A model generated the notes under the pieces. The model was not told where the DNA came from. It did no database searches and saw only the letters and a list, made by a program, of their open reading frames with translations. Positions 1-9,283 of a DNA stretch of 64,000 bases are shown here, in pieces. The stretch is from an uncultured Oscillospiraceae bacterium (GTDB taxonomy: Bacteria; Bacillota; Clostridia; Oscillospirales; Oscillospiraceae): NCBI GenBank assembly GCA_934561175.1, contig CAKTFW010000006.1, forward strand, positions 1-64,000. The letters are read 5' to 3'. The position numbers and the translations under genes were made by a program. The first letter of the stretch is position 1, and every line of letters starts with the position of its first letter.

Positions 1-485
1 GTCACAGCCCCAATGAAAATGCCGAGGACGACTGCGGCGAGGACATCACTTGGGAAGTGTACGAAGAGGTACAGCCGGGAGAAAGCAATCAGTGCGGCGA
101 GCGGAATTGCGACATAGCCAAATCGTCGGTCGGTTTTTGTCAGGATTGTTGCGCTGATGGTAGAGGCCAGCGTGTGCCCTGAGGGAAATGAATAATCCGA
201 GGGAACAGAAATTAACATGGGAATACTCTGATCCAGCCAGCAGGGGCGGGAGCGGGCAACCAGATGTTTGAGTGCTCCGTTTCCGACAATCACGCCGATG
301 GCCAGACCGCACAGCAGCCAAATTCCCTGTTTCCTGTACTTTTTGCTGCAGATCATGCCGGCGGCGGCTACCAGCCAGATTAAGCCGCCGCTGCCCAGCA
401 TGGTAATCTTCGGCATCAGAAAGTCCAGAACGGGACAGGTCAGTGTGTTGTGAATCCAGTATAAAATGCTCCAATCAAAGTTCAT
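1..485 (-). CDS. PAP2-family lipid phosphatase, partial (cut by window edge)
   Basis: Membrane phosphatase of the PAP2 (type 2 phosphatidic acid phosphatase) superfamily; relatives dephosphorylate undecaprenyl pyrophosphate or other prenyl/lipid phosphates at the outer face of the membrane. My translation from ATG 485 shows the three family motifs: KHLVARSRP (KX6RP), PSGH and SRLYLFVHFPSD (SRX5HX3D), set between hydrophobic segments. The C-terminus runs off the left end. The start overlaps the end of the upstream DUF368 gene by 11 bp, so the two are translationally linked. That pairing fits recycling of the undecaprenyl carrier, which is an inference. The substrate cannot be read from the sequence. 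Confidence 0.85.
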   Translation of the reverse strand, partial: MNFDWSILYWIHNTLTCPVLDFLMPKITMLGSGGLIWLVAAAGMICSKKYRKQGIWLLCGLAIGVIVGNGALKHLVARSRPCWLDQSIPMLISVPSDYSFPSGHTLASTISATILTKTDRRFGYVAIPLAALIAFSRLYLFVHFPSDVLAAVVLGIFIGAV

Positions 486-1401
486 GGCAGGGGTTCTCCT
501 TTGGTGGTATGTGTGTTTTTGGCACCTTTTGTTCCATGGCTTTTTTCAAAAATTCCAGTGCCAGCAAAATGGCAACGCCGAACAGAAAAGCGAAGGGTTG
601 GAAAGTTGCAATGTCCAGCGGCGGCAGTGGAGTGTCCAGGCTGGCAGGCCCGCTTAGAATGGCATAGAGCGAACCGATCATCAGACCGAGGATCAGCCAG
701 ACCATTTGACCGCGATATTTTCGTAGGGCGACGCGAATGGCGTGAATTGAAAGCCCGACACCCGCGATGATGCCGAGGCCCGGCGCGCATAGTCCCGGAA
801 TACCTGCAAATTGCAAGCGTAAGAAGCTGTGAATTGCCTGAATAGTTGGGAGGTATACACCGGCGATTAACAGAATCGACGAGCCGGAAATTCCCGGCAG
901 TACCATGGCGGTAATGGCGACTGCGCCGGAAAGAAATAGATAAACAAATTGCAGCGGCGCAAGCTGTGCGTTGTTTACATTGCCGAGGGTTCCTGTACCG
1001 GTACGCAGCAGCGTTAATCCCACGACGATGGCAATTCCAAGCGGTGCAAACCATCCGTGGCGCAGCGGATGACGCAGTGCAGTGTGCTCAGCAGAAACAA
1101 TAAAGGGAATTGAACAAACTGTCAACCCCAGAAACAGAGAACTCATAAAATAGATGTTTTTTACAAACAGGTCGGAAAGCAAAATGACACAGGCAACCAT
1201 ACCAATGCCCCAGCCCAAGCCCAACTTGAGCAAATAGAGAACAGCGTCCTTTCGTGCAGTGTGATTACCTCGAAACAAGTTGTGAAGTGCGTCCAGAAAT
1301 CGCTCATAAAAGCCGAGAATAAATGCAATTGTTCCGCCGGAAACGCCGGGGACGCTGTCGGCCAGCGCCATGCAGAAGCTGTGAAATGCAGTTACAATCA
1401 T
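475..1401 (-). CDS. DUF368 membrane protein (undecaprenyl-phosphate translocase family)
   Basis: About 308 aa with many membrane segments. The N-terminus carries the DUF368 hallmark ADSVPGVSGGT, and a second copy of the signature appears mid-protein (VLPGISGSS), consistent with an internal repeat. Members of this family (PopT type) are known to return undecaprenyl phosphate across the cytoplasmic membrane. ATG 1401 was chosen because it starts the conserved region; the frame is open upstream but only over the end of the flippase gene. It lies 8 bp after the flippase stop and overlaps the PAP2 start, giving a flippase-DUF368-PAP2 order that suggests lipid-carrier recycling. No damage is visible here, unlike its upstream neighbours. 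Confidence 0.85.
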   Translation of the reverse strand: MIVTAFHSFCMALADSVPGVSGGTIAFILGFYERFLDALHNLFRGNHTARKDAVLYLLKLGLGWGIGMVACVILLSDLFVKNIYFMSSLFLGLTVCSIPFIVSAEHTALRHPLRHGWFAPLGIAIVVGLTLLRTGTGTLGNVNNAQLAPLQFVYLFLSGAVAITAMVLPGISGSSILLIAGVYLPTIQAIHSFLRLQFAGIPGLCAPGLGIIAGVGLSIHAIRVALRKYRGQMVWLILGLMIGSLYAILSGPASLDTPLPPLDIATFQPFAFLFGVAILLALEFLKKAMEQKVPKTHIPPKENPCHEL

Positions 1402-1409
1402 AAAAGTTC

Positions 1410-2566
1410 CTACTTTCGATGGAGAATCATCTGGAGGGTGGACAAAAGTGCTGGCAGCCCCAGCAGAAGGAGGAGAAGAAGGCTTGCGGCCTGAACCAGA
1501 AGCCATCCAGGCCAGTGCAATAGCAGAACTGTAGTCTGAATCAGCAGCACGCTGATGCCAAAACATAGCTTTTTGCCGGAGAGTGGAAATGGAAGCAAGC
1601 ATCGTGCGTTGACGAGCCGGATTAAGAACACGACCAGACAGCTGGCAAATGTGGCAATAGCTGCGCCCGCCAAAGAGGTCCAGAAAGAGGCGGCGCTTTT
1701 CTTTGTTACAACATAGACGCTGCCCATAAAGTTGGAAAATGCGGCGGCTGCCATGGAGAGTGTCAGCATGGGAATGAATTCCCATGCGCTGTAATACGAT
1801 TCGTTAGCCAGGATGCGAATTAACAGTGGAGAGAGGGCGATAATGCCGCCTGCGCCGAGAAGTACGGTTGAGGCGAAAGCGTCTCAGATACTCCCATAAT
1901 CCACCAGAAAATTGCAGCGGGGATCAGGGGGATGCAATAACGCAGCATCCGCCGCTGCAGGCTGCGGCGGGGCGAACAATGGATATAGCGCCACAGCTGC
2001 CCTTTCCAGACAAGCAGTACTGCAGTGATGAAGTTTGCAACGGTGGTAGAGAGAACATAGCCCGGAATGCCCCACTGGAATACCGCGAGGAACAGCACAT
2101 TCAGCCCGATAAACAGGGCAGTGTTGAATAATCCCTGAAGAGAGAACAACGCCGTGTTGCCTTTGGCACGCACGAAGTGGGCGCAGAGTCCGTGGTAGCA
2201 GGAGGCAATGACAAAGGATGCCAACAGAAAGCCATAGGTGTGAACTGCGGGGATTTTTTGCAGGCAGGCGATTAACAGCAGCATTCCGGCAGAACCCAGG
2301 GTGATGATGCGCAGTCCCACAGAAAAAGTATCAGCCCGGCCATGTTGGCGGTTGGCGGCAAAGCGAAACACACCATCGGTAATATCCAGCGATACCAGCG
2401 GAATCAGTAAATTTGCTGTCTGCGTCATAAGATCAGCAATACCGCATTCCGCCGGTGTGAGGCAGCCGGTGTAAAATCGCACCATTAAAAACACCAGTAG
2501 CTTGGAGCCGAAGGTTCCGATGCTCATTAAAATGGTATTTGCAGCAAGTGTTTGATATTTATTCAC
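1410..2566 (-). pseudogene. Polysaccharide flippase (MATE/Wzx-like), internally deleted and frameshifted
   Basis: The N-terminal part (from GTG 2566) reads as a lipid-linked oligosaccharide flippase: NKYQTLAANTILMSIGTF, then repeated hydrophobic helices. Near 1885 the frame ends in family-typical FWWIMGVSE and the protein resumes in another frame (DAFASTVLLGAGG...), running to the stop at 1410. The family usually has about 70-80 residues between these two points, and they are missing, so both a deletion and a frame change are inferred. Total coding span is about 1.16 kb against about 1.45 kb normally. The GTG start overlaps the stop of the glycosyltransferase (GTGA). Function is probably lost. 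Confidence 0.75.
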
Positions 2567-3731
2567 GCAGCAAATCCCTTCACCATGACGCGCAGGCAGC
2601 GCAGATAGACCTGCAGGACGGATTGCGCAAAGCCTGTTTCTGTAAACTGTGTCTGGACAAGCGCCTTGCCTGCTGTGCCCATTTGGATTCTTGCGGCTGG
2701 AGACAGACGCTGCAGCGCGCTTGAGAACGCTTCGGCATTCTGGTAGAAAAAGCCGTATTCTGCGGGACGGAGAACTCCATCCAGACAATCGTCCTTGCGG
2801 CACAGAAGCGGAAGGCCGGAGAACATGGCTTCCAGGTAAGTCAACCCCTGCGTTTCGCTTTGAGAGACGCTGACAAAAACATCGCTGGCTCTGTAGTAAT
2901 CTGCAACCTGGGATGGCGCAGCCATACCGGCAAAAACCACCCGGCCCTGCAGATTGTATTTTTGCACTTCCGCTTCCAATTCATTCCGGTAGGGTCCGTC
3001 GCCAACCAACAGAAGTTTGCAATTTTACGATGTTTTTGGGAGAAAGCGAAATAGTTCGCTGATATTTTTTCCTGCGCCAGCCGCCCGACAAAGACGAGGA
3101 CAAGATCCTTTTCCTGGAAACCCAATTTTGCCCGCAACATATCACGCGGCAGCTGCGGTGTGGGCGTTAGGAAGGCATCCAGTTTTAACCCGGTTGGTAC
3201 CATATAAATAGGGCGCGCAATACCGTAGCCTTGTAAGATTGACCAAATTTTTTCAGTAGGGACGATGACAGCGCTGGTTTGCGAGAGAATATGTTGGGAG
3301 AACCGCGCAGCGAGAAAGCGGCCGAAACGGATGCTCGGAGAAAAGTGTTGCGTAATATTTTCATAAACAGTGTGATAGGTGTGAACCAGCGGACAGCTGG
3401 AAGCGCGCGCAATGCGCCGTGCAAGGTCGAAGGTGGAAAACTCACATTGACTGTGTACACTGTCCGGCTTCCAGTCGATCAGCGATTGCACAAGCGCTTT
3501 GCCTGTTTCGCCAAGCGTTGGACACAGACGGGCGTCGGGATAGATGGTGCCGACACCAATGGAACCGATAAAGGTGACATTGTCTGCCCGATAGGAATGC
3601 AGAGTCCCGGAGAGCGTTAAGATTCGTACTTCATGTCCGAGAGCCTGCAGCCCATCTGCAAGATTGACGACGGAGGTGACGACGCCGTTAATGACTGGCC
3701 GGTACCAGTCTGTTGTGATCAGAACTTTCAT
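2563..3731 (-). pseudogene. GT4-family glycosyltransferase, frameshifted with an in-frame stop
   Basis: Begins MKVLITTDWYRPVINGVV, typical of GT4 (mannosyl/glucosyl) transferases that act on diacylglycerol or lipid carriers, and continues through VLVFVGRLAQEK. In a run of six A near 3070 one base appears to be missing. Adding it gives EKNISELFRFLPKTS, followed by a TAA near 3028, then the expected NCKLLLVGDGPYR. The C-terminal donor-binding half, including SQSETQGLTYLEAM, is open to the stop at 2563. It therefore holds one frameshift and one nonsense codon. Start ATG 3731 is preceded by AAAGGGG. It sits directly upstream of the flippase with a 4-bp overlap. Confidence 0.8.
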
Positions 3732-4041
3732 GGCAAACCCCTTTCATTTCCACGGTGCGGAACAGACATTGCTGCAGCGTACCAAGGCGGAAATAATCCC
3801 AGGTGGAACGCAGGCCGGTTTCGTTCAGTTCTGCAATGCCGCGCATCAGAAAGCCAAAGGAATTTTCTGCATTGTGTCCGCGAAATTTTTCCCCATGCGG
3901 CATTCTGCGCAGATAGCTGAGCAGGTTGTGATCTGGTGCAATGCAACCGAGCAAGAATGCGCGACGATGGGATTGCAGCGGTGGATTCTGATGGCGTGCA
4001 AGCAGATACACGCCCAAGAGCAGGTGGTCAATGGTTTTCAT
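3688..4041 (-). pseudogene. Zinc-dependent phospholipase C-like protein, 3' end missing
   Basis: The first ~85 residues match the N-terminus of membrane-associated zinc-dependent phospholipase C-like proteins: an N-terminal MKTIDHLLLG, GCIAPDHNLLSYLR and a HNAEN segment with candidate metal-binding His and Asp residues, then DYFRLGTL. Right where the catalytic core should continue, the frame runs into the ribosome binding site and start of the glycosyltransferase; the last ~30 residues are not family sequence. A deletion joining this gene to its downstream neighbour is inferred. ATG 4041 is 22 bp after the preceding gene. Expected family length is over 200 aa, here 117. Confidence 0.6.
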
Positions 4042-4062
4042 AGCTGTACTTCCGTTCCATGC

Positions 4063-4532
4063 TTACTGCGCGGCCGACGGTATTGCCCGGCGTGGATTAT
4101 CCCGGATAATCAGAAATGCAAAGACCGCCAGCAGATTGGTGAACATTCCCAGAATTGGCCAGAGCAATTTGTACATATGTTCCTGGACAGCGCTCTTATA
4201 CAGCCACGCCATCACCAGCAGCTAGTAGTAGCAAAGCAGTGCAATCCAGAGCACGGCGGTTCCGCCGAGAATTGCGTAGTTGGCAGCGGAGAGTGGAGTG
4301 ATTTGGCCTTTCTCCACCATTCCTCATGGTCGAATTCCTGGTGTGCGTCGTGTTTGTCATGCTGCAGCGCGGGCTGCGACGGCTCACTCTGCATAATCGC
4401 GGTCAGATCCTGAATCTGCTGAGAGAAACTCAGCGGAAGTGCAATTGCGCTGAAAACTGCCAGCAGTACAGCCAGTATGGCAAGGCGTTTGAAAGTTTTT
4501 GCATAATTTTTCTTCATCATAATTTCACGCAT
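4063..4532 (-). pseudogene. Small membrane protein (PLDc_N-like), frameshift plus TAG
   Basis: ATG 4532 has a good GGAGGA site. The product starts with a charged stretch and a hydrophobic helix (RLAILAVLLAVFSAIALPL), then an acidic linker. Near 4310 the frame shifts; the restored frame gives NYAILGGTAVLWIALLCYY, a TAG near 4233, then LLVMAWLYKSAVQEHMYKLLWPILGMF and a final stop at 4063. The two-helix C-terminal part resembles the phospholipase D nuclease N-terminal (PLDc_N) small membrane domain, but weakly. It is the first gene of the minus-strand envelope operon, just downstream of a hairpin and a TTTAAG-N5-TTTAAG box. Confidence 0.55.
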
Positions 4533-4557
4533 GATGATTTCCTCCGTTTCCAGGCAC

Positions 4558-4604
4558 AAAAAATAGGTTCCTTTCAATGAACACTGTCATTGTAAAGGAA
4601 CCTA
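4558..4604 (-). terminator. Intrinsic terminator after EamA gene, or leader hairpin of the envelope operon
   Basis: Stem of 4564-4580 with 4587-4604 (17 bp, one bulged A), loop of 6 nt, followed on the minus strand by six T. It lies 34 bp beyond the EamA stop and ends only 26 bp before the next start codon, so it can act both as terminator of the upstream operon and as a leader element of the next. Confidence 0.8.
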
Positions 4605-4625
4605 AAAAAACATAGATAAAAGAAT

Positions 4626-4642
4626 CTTAAACGAATCTTAAA
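4626..4642 (-). promoter_or_regulatory. TTTAAG-N5-TTTAAG direct repeat (CiaR-type box)
   Basis: On the minus strand two exact TTTAAG hexamers start 11 bp apart, the layout bound by OmpR/PhoB-family regulators; TTTAAG-N5-TTTAAG is the established CiaR site of streptococci. It overlaps the EamA stop codon and precedes the envelope operon beginning at 4532. A related box lies before the sensor kinase gene at 7383-7399, so the regulator encoded at 5499-6195 is the natural candidate ligand (inference). Confidence 0.5.
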
Positions 4643-5495
4643 CAAGCATCAGCAGTGTGCCGGCCACAATACCGGCAAGGCCTAAGGCGGACTTTTTTGT
4701 CAGTTTTTCATGAAAAACCAGATAGGAGAAGAGGATGGTTACCAGAATGCTCAACTTGTCGATTGGGACGACCACGCTGGCAGGACCATCCTGCAGCGCC
4801 CGGTAGTAGCACAGCCAGCTTCCGCCGGTAGCAAGGCCGGAGAGACAGATGAAGCCCAGCTCCCGTTTGGAGATCCTGGGTAGCGCACTTTTTTTGCCGG
4901 TTACAAATACCATAATCCACGACATGATGAGCACGACGCCGGTACGAATTGCGGTGCCGAGATTAGACTCCACACCGGAAATACCAATTTTGCCCAGGAT
5001 GGCAGTCAGACTGGCGAATACCGCGGAGCCTAGTGCATACCAGAGCCAGGCGGAACCTTTGGATTCTCCGCTGCTGGCTTTTTTTTCGATCATCAGATAG
5101 GTGCCGGCTGCAATCAGCAGCACACCGATACCTTTTGGCAAGCTGATACCCTCTTGCAAAAAGACGGCGGCCAGCAGAATGGTGAGGACGGTGCTTGACT
5201 TATCAATCGGTACGACCTTGTTGACATTACCCAACTGGAGCGCCTTGAAATAGCACAGCCAGCTTGCACCGGTTGCCAACCCGGAAAAAATCAAAAACAG
5301 CAGCGCTCTGCTGCTGATGGCCGAAATGGTCTGCTGTGAACCGACGACGAACACCATCAGCCATGAAAAGGCCAAAACAACAATGGTGCGGATTGCTGTG
5401 GCCACGGTCGAATCTGTTTTTCGAATTCCGCATTTTGCCAGAATAGAAGTCAGACCTGCAAACAGCGCGGAGCCGAATGCAAATAGCATCCACAT
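4638..5495 (-). CDS. EamA/DMT-family transporter
   Basis: 285 aa, intact. Two homologous halves of about 140 residues are visible: each begins with a helix containing AxLTxILxKxGI and contains the pair SGLATGxSWLCYxxALQ and VVPIDK, the usual internal duplication of drug/metabolite transporters (10 predicted helices). The substrate is unknown. ATG 5495 follows AAAGGAGAAGG and begins 3 bp after the response-regulator stop, so it is the last gene of a kinase-regulator-transporter operon and may be an output or target of that system. Confidence 0.85.
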   Translation of the reverse strand: MWMLFAFGSALFAGLTSILAKCGIRKTDSTVATAIRTIVVLAFSWLMVFVVGSQQTISAISSRALLFLIFSGLATGASWLCYFKALQLGNVNKVVPIDKSSTVLTILLAAVFLQEGISLPKGIGVLLIAAGTYLMIEKKASSGESKGSAWLWYALGSAVFASLTAILGKIGISGVESNLGTAIRTGVVLIMSWIMVFVTGKKSALPRISKRELGFICLSGLATGGSWLCYYRALQDGPASVVVPIDKLSILVTILFSYLVFHEKLTKKSALGLAGIVAGTLLMLV

Positions 5496-5498
5496 AGT

Positions 5499-6195
5499 TT
5501 ATCCTTCTCCTTTGCTCAGACGGTATCCAACACCCCATACCGTTTGCAACAGCTTGGGGTGTGAAGGATCGTCCTCAATTTTTTCCCGCAGGCGATTGAT
5601 ATGAACTGCAACGGTGACATTATCGCCCATTGACTCCAGCCCCCAGATCATCTCATACAGATCTTCACAGCTAAACACCTGACCTGCGTGGCGCATAAGA
5701 AACAATAACAACGCATATTCCTTGTTTTTAATGGCAGGGCAGTACCGTTTTTGAAAATTAGCCGCTGCTGCGGATCAGCGGTCAGTACGCCGACGGTCAA
5801 AGGCTGGGAAGCTTTTTCTATCGTGGGCTTCAGCCGGTGGTATTGTGCCAGATGCGCTTTGACCCGCGCCACCAGCACACTGGGCGAAAATGGCTTTTCG
5901 ATGTAATCATCCGCGCTGAAGCCAAGACCTCGGATTTTATCCACATCCTTCCCCAATGCCGTAACCATCAGAATGGGAATATCTTTTTTTCGCGGACAGC
6001 GCGGCAGATGGTAAAGCCATCCGTCCCTGGAAGCGTCAGGTCGAGCAGCAGTAAATCATAGCTGTCGTCCAGTGCGGTTTGCAGGCCTGCGGTACCGTCT
6101 GCGCAGATTGTTACCGTATAACCGCTCAGTTCCAGATAGTCGCGTTCAATGGCGGCGATATCGGTGTCATCTTCAATAATTAAGATTTTCGGCAT
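5499..6195 (-). pseudogene. OmpR-family response regulator with two homopolymer frameshifts
   Basis: The receiver domain starts MPKILIIEDDTDIAAIE (acidic pair DD) and carries the phosphoacceptor in DLLLLDLTLPGTDGF. A missing A in the run at about 5988 breaks it; the next frame resumes DIPILMVTALGKDVDKI and EKPFSPSVLVARV (conserved T and K). A second missing A near 5731 separates LPLKN from KEYALLLFLMRHAGQVFS, the winged-helix DNA-binding domain, which ends normally (VWGVGYRLSKGEG). With both single-base corrections the protein would be a full-length ~230 aa regulator. It overlaps the kinase gene by 16 bp; the kinase-first order is less common than regulator-first. Confidence 0.8.
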
Positions 6196-7325
6196 GGTTT
6201 TCCTCCTTGGGCCAGGGGCAATGTGAACTGAATGATCAGTCCGCCGGCGGGACGATTTTCCGCCCGAATACTGCCGTGCATTTCTCCCACGGCTTTTTTT
6301 ACAATGGCAAGGCCGAGTCCGCTGCCGTTGCCTGGCGCGGTACGAGCGGCGTCCCCCCGGAAGAATATATCAAAGAGCTTGGAGAGCTGCTCTGCTGGAA
6401 CGCCGACGCCATGATCGGAAAAAGTAATCTGTGCCATTTGGTTTGCGGCTTCTGCCGGATGCAAACCTGTGGTACTTCCGCTCCGGCGTATTTTTGACTG
6501 TTGCGAAGCAGGTTGGCGGTGATACGGCTCAAAAGCTCACGATCTGCCAGAACCTGCAGCTGGTCAGAAATCTCCAGCTCAATGTGCATCCCTGCAGTGG
6601 CCCATTCCTCGGTGAAAGCCTGCAGCGTTTCCACATGTATGGGATAGACACTGACATTCATTTTGGCAAATTCGAAAGGGTTGGTTGACCATATCCTCAA
6701 TTTCGGTTTCTTTGGCGTGAATGGTCTGCAGATAGCGCTGTTTGGCAGCTTCATCTTTGGCTACGCCGTCCAGCAGTGCTTCCGTGTAAGCGAGGATGGA
6801 AGTCAGTGGACTCTTCAGATCGTGGGACATTCCCACGATTAGCTCCTGCCGTTTTTGCTGTTCAGTCTGCTGCTGTTCCAGCGAGACTTTCAGCCGCGTG
6901 GCCATTTCATCCACCGCATCGCAGGCAGGCTTAAACTCATCCGTTTCACCATAGGCGATAGGGATATCCAGATTTCCGTCGCGAATACGGGCAACACCTG
7001 CAGTTAAGATGTCCAATGGCTCGGAAATGTGACGGAACAGGTTGCGGGTCAGATAGACATTAGTCAGCACGATGGTGAGCAGCAGTGCAGTTCCCACAGC
7101 GCCGGCATAAACGCACAGAATGGTAGCGGAACTGGAGAGCAAATCTTCAAGGTATTCTCCGGTCTGGTGCAGATCCCGTAGCGTAATTCCGAGCCGTGGA
7201 AGCCAAACATGTTCCAGCAACGCATATGCAATGGTCATCCCAATCAGCAGCAGTACCGCTGCGACCAGTACCGGAATTACAAACATGGCAATATTAGAGC
7301 GCGCTAAACGCTTTTTTATCGTCAT
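6180..7325 (-). pseudogene. Sensor histidine kinase with two frameshifts
   Basis: Membrane sensor kinase: two N-terminal membrane helices (about residues 15-35 and 70-90), a HAMP region, H-box GMSHDLKSPLT, then N-box NLLRNSQKYAG, G1 SDHGVGVP, F-box LFDIFFRGD and G2 GSGLGLAIVK. One extra T near 6681 (NQPF|EFAKM) and one missing T near 6470 split it into three frames; otherwise the length is normal (~380 aa). The extracytoplasmic loop is short (~30 residues), so the signal may be sensed at the membrane. ATG 7325 has only a weak ribosome site. Partner of the overlapping response regulator. Confidence 0.8.
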
Positions 7326-7357
7326 AAGCCCAACATCCCATCCAGAATCATATCCAC

Positions 7358-7399
7358 ATTATAGCACATTTGCGGTGTGGATCTTAAACAGAAGTTAAA
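7358..7399 (-). promoter_or_regulatory. Promoter of the kinase-regulator-EamA operon with CiaR-like box
   Basis: On the minus strand a perfect TATAAT (7358-7363) is preceded, 19 bp upstream, by TTTAAC-N5-TTTAAG (7383-7399). This box differs by one base from the repeat at 4626-4642. Placement at the -35 position suggests activation by the operon's own regulator (autoregulation, inference). Confidence 0.55.
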
Positions 7400-7438
7400 T
7401 CCATTGCACTGGCGATGTGTTGAAGAGAAAAATCAAAA

Positions 7439-7470
7439 TAAGACTGCTGTAGTATATATGCGTAGCTACG
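7439..7470 (+). promoter_or_regulatory. Candidate BlaI operator region before blaI
   Basis: TAAGACT-GC-TGTAGTA (7439-7454) contains one exact half of the BlaI/MecI operator consensus TACTACA-NN-TGTAGTA and an imperfect second half. A perfect 10-bp palindrome CGTAGCTACG follows at 7461-7470. Both lie within 62 bp of the blaI start, where an autoregulatory site is expected. Confidence 0.45.
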
Positions 7471-7499
7471 ACTGGAGTCTTATGAAAGGAGACAGGCAT

Positions 7500-7859
7500 A
7501 TGGACATCAAGCTGTTCGATTCGGAGTTAAAGGTGATGGATGTTCTTTGGAAAATGGGCGACACACCCGCGAAAGAAATTGCGAAGGTGTTGACCTGCGA
7601 ATGTGGATGGAATGTCAACACGACTTATACCCTGATTAAGCGCTGTATCAAGAAGGGGGCGATTGCCCGTTCGGAGCCGGGCTTTTTGTGCCATGCACTG
7701 ATTCCGAAAACCGCAGTACAGGAAGCGGAGACGGAGGAATTGATTAACAAGGTTTATGACGGCTCAGCGAATAAATTGTTTGCAGCGCTGCTTGGAAGAA
7801 AAAAGCTGTCTGCGGAACAGATTAAAAAACTGAAACAAATCGTTGGAGATTTGGAATGA
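7500..7859 (+). CDS. blaI: BlaI/MecI/CopY-family transcriptional repressor
   Basis: 119 aa, intact. The winged-helix part reads LKVMDVLWKMGDTPAKEIAK ... NVNTTYTLIKRCIKKGAI, with the family's recognition helix (NVNTTYTLIKR), followed by the C-terminal dimerisation helices. BlaI proteins repress beta-lactam resistance and other envelope-stress genes and are inactivated by a BlaR-type membrane protease. ATG 7500 follows AAAGGAG by 8 bp. It is followed after 10 bp by a BlaR-like gene that has lost its protease core, so signal-dependent derepression is probably not functional here. No beta-lactamase gene is seen in the window. Confidence 0.85.
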   Translation: MDIKLFDSELKVMDVLWKMGDTPAKEIAKVLTCECGWNVNTTYTLIKRCIKKGAIARSEPGFLCHALIPKTAVQEAETEELINKVYDGSANKLFAALLGRKKLSAEQIKKLKQIVGDLE

Positions 7860-7869
7860 GGGCGCAGAT

Positions 7870-9261
7870 ATGAGCTTTTTGCAAATGAGCTGTGCAGGAG
7901 CAGTCCTGATTTTGGCAGTTACGATGATGCGGGCATTGATGGTCAACCGGGTGCCGAAGAAGACCTTTCTGGTGCTTTGGGACATTGCATTGATTCGACT
8001 GCTGATTCCGTTTTCGGTTCCATCCGGTTGGAGCATTTATTCTCTGCTAGCGCGGGGGAAAACGCCAACGGCAATAGAGACTGTCAAAGTTCAGGTTGCA
8101 CCGCTTGTGCCGGCAGCACAAACAGCCGCGCTGCCGCAGGCTGGTACGACCAGTGCGTCAACCGTACCGATGTGGGGTGTGATTTGGGCAGCAGGGGTGC
8201 TGCTCTGTGCGGCTTTTTTTGCTGTGACCTATTGGCGATGCGTGCGGGAATTTCAGATGTCGCTACCGGTGGAGAATGCCTTTACCTGGCAGTGGCTGCA
8301 GACGCATCCACTGCTCCGGACAATTTCTATCCGACAATCGGACTGCGTTTCGTCACCGCTTACTTTCGGCATGGTATCTCCCGTAATTTTAATGCCGAAG
8401 AATACGGACTGGGAAAATGAAAGTGCACTGCAATATATTTTTGAGCATGCGGAATATATTTCCGCCGGAATCACAGAGCAGAAAAATCAGTGGTACTATC
8501 AGCAAAAGATCATCGCTGCACTCTATGACGACAACGGTGGTATTTACATGAATAGCGAGGCTGAGAATGGGATTTATTTGAATATCAAGCGAGACAGTCA
8601 AGGCGGGATTACCGATGTGGGTGTCACCACCGAAAAGCAGTTCCGGGAGTTGGCGAATCGTCATATGAACAAAACAACAGTGGAATCTACTGTTGAGGAA
8701 GAATCGGTCGTGTCCTATGTAAATCCGGATGATGGTAAAACCTACTACAGCTTTGATGACGGTAAGACCTTTGAACCGCTGACCGATGCGGAATTTGAAG
8801 CGCGTTATCCAACACCGGACATCGAGTGGTGGACCTATGATGCGTACAAGGCGTGGCTGGATCAGGAAAAGGTGCAGCTGCAGAGTATGCTGGGGGAAAA
8901 GGCGTGGACAAACAGTGATGGTGCGTTTGTCTGGACGCAGGAAAAGATCGATGAAACGATTGCGCTGTATGAGGAAATTCTGGCGGACATCAAAAATGGT
9001 GTGTTGTACTCCAAAACGGTGGATGGCCAGGAGGATGTAATGATGAGCTGCAATCCCCTTGATTAGGCAATGGGGACATCGACGGATGCCAAAGAGCTGT
9101 ATATCAAGCTTGACAATGGGGAAGTGCGAACCTTTGGACCCTATGAAACAGACACAGCGCTGCTGCGGGAGGTCAAGCCCTTCTGCGAGGAACAGGTCAA
9201 GCTGGGGAATATGAGTCAGCGTGAAGCAGATGAAATTTTGGCCCGATATACCGCGTCGTGA
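7870..9261 (+). pseudogene. BlaR1/MecR1-like M56 protease, active site deleted, TAG interruption
   Basis: The N-terminus has the membrane helices of an M56 sensor-protease (SFLQMSCAGAVLILAVTMM, a proline-rich linker, VIWAAGVLLCAAFFAVTYW) and the pre-catalytic segment SSPLTFGMVSPVILMP. After ALQYIFEH the HExxH zinc motif that should follow is absent; the sequence jumps to an extracellular C-terminal region rich in acidic and aromatic residues (DDGKTYYSFDDGKTFEPL). At 9064-9066 a TAG (probably from TAT or similar) interrupts it before the last 65 codons, which remain in frame to 9261. An internal deletion of roughly 150-200 residues plus a nonsense mutation is inferred. Confidence 0.7.
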
Positions 9262-9283
9262 AAATCGGCGTGCAAAATTCTGG

